Assembly (NCBI GenBank): GCA_964421565.1
Contig: CAYQXJ010000016.1
Coordinates: forward strand, 15,113-79,112
Length of the DNA stretch: 64,000 nucleotides
Source: CAYQXJ01 sp964421565
GTDB taxonomy: Bacteria > Planctomycetota > Brocadiia > SM23-32
Direction of reading: 5' to 3'
The notes below the pieces were generated by a model. The model searched no databases, was not told the DNA's origin, and saw only the letters and a program-made list of their open reading frames with translations. The translations under genes and the position numbers were made by a program. Shown in pieces: positions 61,407-64,000 of this stretch. Positions within the stretch are counted from its first letter, which is position 1, and each line of letters begins with the position of its first letter.

Positions 61407-63383
61407 ATGCAGTTGAAGGATAGCCGGGCTGGCCGTGCACTTCAGTTTGAGAACGGCGTCTCCGTTCAGATCCTGCTGAAGGATGGGCGCTTCGGCGGCC
61501 TCGGCGAGGTCAAGCTGAAACGCCGGAAGCTGCGTTCCGCCGAACGGCCCATCTATCCTTTGATTGCTACACCCGACGGCTACGAAGTCGCATCCCTTGA
61601 GCTGGAGGATGTAGAGAAGAGCGAGGAGGGCCTGGCGCTCTACTTCACCCCTTACGTGGCGCTGACCGGGAGGATGGAATGGGTCGGCTGCGATGGCGAG
61701 GACCGCTGGAATCTGGCCGCGTGGGCCGCGCCCCCTGACCGTGACCGCGGCGGGCTGGTCCGCCTGAAGCTGCGAGCCGTAAACCATACTCTCGGCGGGA
61801 TTGACTTCCACGGTTTCTCCTACTCGTGGAAGTTCCGCTCCCGTAAGTACAGCATCTACAGACTGCACGACCGGGCCACGTGGGAACTCGGCGGCACGGC
61901 CACGGGGAACGAGCTCTGGATGACGGGCCCGTTTAACGCGCCGCGCCTGGCCGTCCAGAACAAACAGAGCCATTTCACCACGGCTTGGTGCCGTCACGGC
62001 GTCCAGATGCAGCAGTTTCTGCCGCTGTTCGGCGCCCTGCAGGGCTTCACCTTCCAGTTCGACCGCCGCAGCTTGCTTGTGACCGCCTTCGAGCAGCCAT
62101 TTCACTGCCGTTCTCTGTTCGAGAAGCAGGCTGGCAGCAACTGCGTGGTGCACTGGCATCAGCTCTTCGACGATCTGAGCGGCTGTGTCGAGTTCCCCGA
62201 ACTCCAGGTGCTCTGTGCCCCAGGTGAAGCTGACGCAGACCAGGGGCGAGGGAACCAGTACTGCGCCGTTCGATCCGAACTCCACAAGCGCTACCGCGCC
62301 CAGGCAGGGCTGGGTGCCAGTTCGGTCGTCCCGGGAGCATGGCTGGACTGCGAGCGGGAAACCAGCCCCCGGGCCGTCAAGCACTGCCTTGACCGCCTTG
62401 GGCGCACTGCGTGTCACAGGGTCTATGTAAGCGGGCTCGGCGCCAAGCCTGCGACCGCCGCGCGGGTCCCCATCGGGGCTCCTGAGTTCATCGCCCACGC
62501 GCACAAGCGAGGGCTCTCGGTTGCCGTGCCCTTGTCCGAATGCTGCCAGTGGGTCACTGAGGGCGACCCTGACCAAGGCAGCGCGCCCTCGCTGCAGGCG
62601 CCGCTTGTTGCAGCCGCCATGGGGGAGGGCCAGGACTACGCTCGTCTGCTCGAGCGTCTGCAGCGCGTCCACACGGAATTCGGGGTAGATGTTCTCTACT
62701 GTGGGGACGTGCTCAGCCAGATCGCTGACCGCGTTGAATGGCATACCCCCCGCACGCAAGACGTACCAGGCTACGACGATGGAGAATCCACCGTACGCAG
62801 CATTGACGCAGGCCACCGCCGGCTCGTCTCGGATCTGCAGGGCCTGGGATACCAGTGCCTTCTCGGCGGGGCGCTTGGCCTCGGCGCTTTGATGCCTGCG
62901 CCCGATCGGCACGCCACCCGCGGTGTGGAGTTCTTGCTGCGCGACCGCGCAGTGTCCTTCGATCCGGCGGCGGACGGAGACGCCAAATCCGCCTTCCGCG
63001 ACTACTTTCGCGGGTGCGCACACCGTGTCGGTTACACTGTGACCACCGCCCCGGACGACGTCTCCAGCGGCGAAGCGTGGGAGGAGAAATGGGCCGCCGT
63101 CAACAGGGCATTCCAGGCCGTCCGAGAGCATATGGAGCATTCTCATCTACTATCGCAGGATCGCGCCGTGCTGTGGAACGGCCTCGACGCTGATCTGCAC
63201 GTTATGTGGACGTTCAAGGCGTTCCAGCACACAGTGGGGGATACGACCGAGGTCTTCGACGTTATGTCCGCCTCCCTGGTAAAGGTGCAAGATGGCGTCC
63301 TCGAAGCCAAACCATTTCGCGTTTACCTGCTGCAGAGGGGCTTGGAGGGGGGCAACCGCGATGCCGCAAATGGGACTGAATGA
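61407..63383 (+). CDS. large protein of unknown function, possibly a glycosidase-like TIM barrel
   Basis: A 658-residue protein with its own promoter. The first 300 residues look beta-rich. From about 315 a region of alternating strand and helix (for example CHRVYVSGLG, KRGLSVAVPLSE, GVDVLYCGDVLS, GYQCLLGGALGLG) suggests a TIM barrel like those of alpha-galactosidase or GH-type enzymes. I cannot name a family or a catalytic pair. No signal peptide is seen. The STAS gene starts inside its last codons. Confidence 0.55.
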   Translation: MQLKDSRAGRALQFENGVSVQILLKDGRFGGLGEVKLKRRKLRSAERPIYPLIATPDGYEVASLELEDVEKSEEGLALYFTPYVALTGRMEWVGCDGEDRWNLAAWAAPPDRDRGGLVRLKLRAVNHTLGGIDFHGFSYSWKFRSRKYSIYRLHDRATWELGGTATGNELWMTGPFNAPRLAVQNKQSHFTTAWCRHGVQMQQFLPLFGALQGFTFQFDRRSLLVTAFEQPFHCRSLFEKQAGSNCVVHWHQLFDDLSGCVEFPELQVLCAPGEADADQGRGNQYCAVRSELHKRYRAQAGLGASSVVPGAWLDCERETSPRAVKHCLDRLGRTACHRVYVSGLGAKPATAARVPIGAPEFIAHAHKRGLSVAVPLSECCQWVTEGDPDQGSAPSLQAPLVAAAMGEGQDYARLLERLQRVHTEFGVDVLYCGDVLSQIADRVEWHTPRTQDVPGYDDGESTVRSIDAGHRRLVSDLQGLGYQCLLGGALGLGALMPAPDRHATRGVEFLLRDRAVSFDPAADGDAKSAFRDYFRGCAHRVGYTVTTAPDDVSSGEAWEEKWAAVNRAFQAVREHMEHSHLLSQDRAVLWNGLDADLHVMWTFKAFQHTVGDTTEVFDVMSASLVKVQDGVLEAKPFRVYLLQRGLEGGNRDAANGTE

Positions 63384-63714
63384 GACCGAAAGCGATGGTC
63401 AAGCTGTTATGCGGCTGAGCGGAAGGCTCGACATCGACACCGCCCCACGACTGCGCAAGGCGTTGCGCCGCCACCTGGAAGGCCAAGACGAGGGGCTCGT
63501 ACTCGACCTTGCCGGACTGGACTACATGGACACCAGCGGCCTGGCGACCGTCATCGAAATGCAGCGGGAGATGGAAGCACGGGAGCGTCGGCTGGTACTC
63601 TCCGCTCTCCAGCCGCAAGTCCTCGAAGTGCTGCACATGAATCACATGGATCATGCTTTCGAGATGGTTGAGAACGAGTCGGAAGCCGTCGAACGGCTCA
63701 AACAGGCCGAGTAG
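63361..63714 (+). CDS. STAS-domain anti-anti-sigma factor
   Basis: A 117-residue STAS protein with GRLDIDTAPRLRKAL and the phospho-acceptor Ser in YMDTSGLATVIE. Such proteins release a sigma factor by binding an anti-sigma kinase. It overlaps the preceding gene by 23 bases and shares its transcript. No RsbW-like kinase gene is in the window, so its partner is unknown. Confidence 0.85.
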   Translation: MPQMGLNETESDGQAVMRLSGRLDIDTAPRLRKALRRHLEGQDEGLVLDLAGLDYMDTSGLATVIEMQREMEARERRLVLSALQPQVLEVLHMNHMDHAFEMVENESEAVERLKQAE

Positions 63715-63910
63715 CCTCTCTGGACCCTCGAGCAGGGGTGTGCTGCCCGCCTTTCCCGGCGTGCAGGCCGCTGACTTCGGCACCAAGGCCCCTGGCCGTG
63801 TTGGGCAGCGCGCCGCGGCGATGGCACATCACCCGGCGGCATTGACGGGCCCTGCCCTGTGGGAGAGCTCGCCGGACAGCCGGCGGGGCGCTCTTGAGCC
63901 GTTTCAGTCC

Positions 63911-63939
63911 TTGACACACAAGGCAACCCTGCATAGACT
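63911..63939 (+). promoter_or_regulatory. sigma-70 promoter of tRNA-Gly
   Basis: Consensus TTGACA (63911-63916), 17-base spacer, TAGACT (63934-63939), 13 bases upstream of the tRNA 5' end. Confidence 0.7.
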
Positions 63940-63952
63940 GAGGCATACCGGA

Positions 63953-64000
63953 GCGGGCGTAATTCAGTGGTAGAATGTCAGCTTCCCAAGCTGGACGTCG
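63953..64000 (+). tRNA. tRNA-Gly (anticodon CCC), truncated by window end
   Basis: GCGGGCG acceptor strand, D-arm with AGTGGTAGAAT, and anticodon stem TCAGC/GCTGG around loop TTCCCAA (anticodon CCC). The T-arm and 3' end lie beyond the window. Confidence 0.85.

Noticed and set aside
61353..63146. 597-codon antisense frame over the 658-residue unknown protein
   Set aside because: The plus frame has a good promoter, ATG and a coupled STAS gene; the antisense frame has none.
1..64000. CRISPR arrays, insertion sequences or prophage genes
   Set aside because: No regular short repeats, transposase, integrase or phage structural genes were found on either strand.

Overview
The window is about 64 kb of a GC-rich, gene-dense bacterial chromosome. 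I see no phage, transposase, plasmid or CRISPR signal. Genes have clear GGAGG-type ribosome sites with ATG, GTG and TTG starts. Many intergenic gaps hold readable sigma-70 promoters (TTGNNN, about 17 bp, TANNNT), and the tRNA-Val encodes its CCA. An ECF sigma/anti-sigma pair, a type II secretion (T2SS) operon with a PilM-like component, BatA/VWA membrane proteins, HslVU and many catabolic hydrolases suggest a Gram-negative, environmental, possibly uncultivated lineage. Planctomycetota or a related phylum is my best guess; there is no rRNA here to settle it.

Region by region. 1-2.5 kb: end of a Nif3-like gene, then prmC and murA. 2.8-16.1 kb: an ECF sigma factor, its anti-sigma factor and two exported small proteins, followed by eleven T2SS genes (E, F, G, H, I, J, K, L/PilM-like, M, C-like, D). 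16.2-32.4 kb: an accessory catabolic stretch with a sialidase, a GNAT remnant, a creatininase-family protein, tRNA-Val, DUF362 and SpoIIM-like genes, a FolD-like plus metallo-hydrolase pair, an esterase, a BNR-repeat protein, an orphan adenylate-forming ligase, a divergent NRAMP transporter, a GH116-type glycosidase and an M14-type peptidase. 32.5-37.3 kb: gap, pgk, rpe, accD and a DUF429 gene on the minus strand behind one near-consensus promoter, with a perfect 17-bp hairpin between gap and pgk. 37.4-43.3 kb: a TIM-barrel epimerase, unknown proteins, cinA, and rsmA on the opposite strand. 43.4-49 kb: a queuosine-tRNA mannosyltransferase homologue overlapping two large VWA membrane proteins. 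48.9-56.4 kb: a NUDIX gene, truA, hslVU, and a minus-strand proS, DUF4416, ndk and lipoprotein group. 56.7-63.7 kb: an oxidoreductase, MoxR, FAH-family and mannitol-dehydrogenase-like operon, smpB, a large unknown protein and a STAS protein. The window ends inside a tRNA-Gly gene.

The housekeeping genes look intact. The most notable features are enzymes whose family is clear but whose catalytic residues differ: the FolD homologue has lost the Lys, Gln and Asp used by known FolD enzymes, its operon partner metallo-hydrolase has lost the Asp of HxHxDH, the NRAMP homologue lacks DPGN, and PrmC has NLPY in place of NPPY. The DUF3524-type mannosyltransferase next to the VWA genes and the 658-residue unknown protein at 61.4 kb are the best candidates for new biology.
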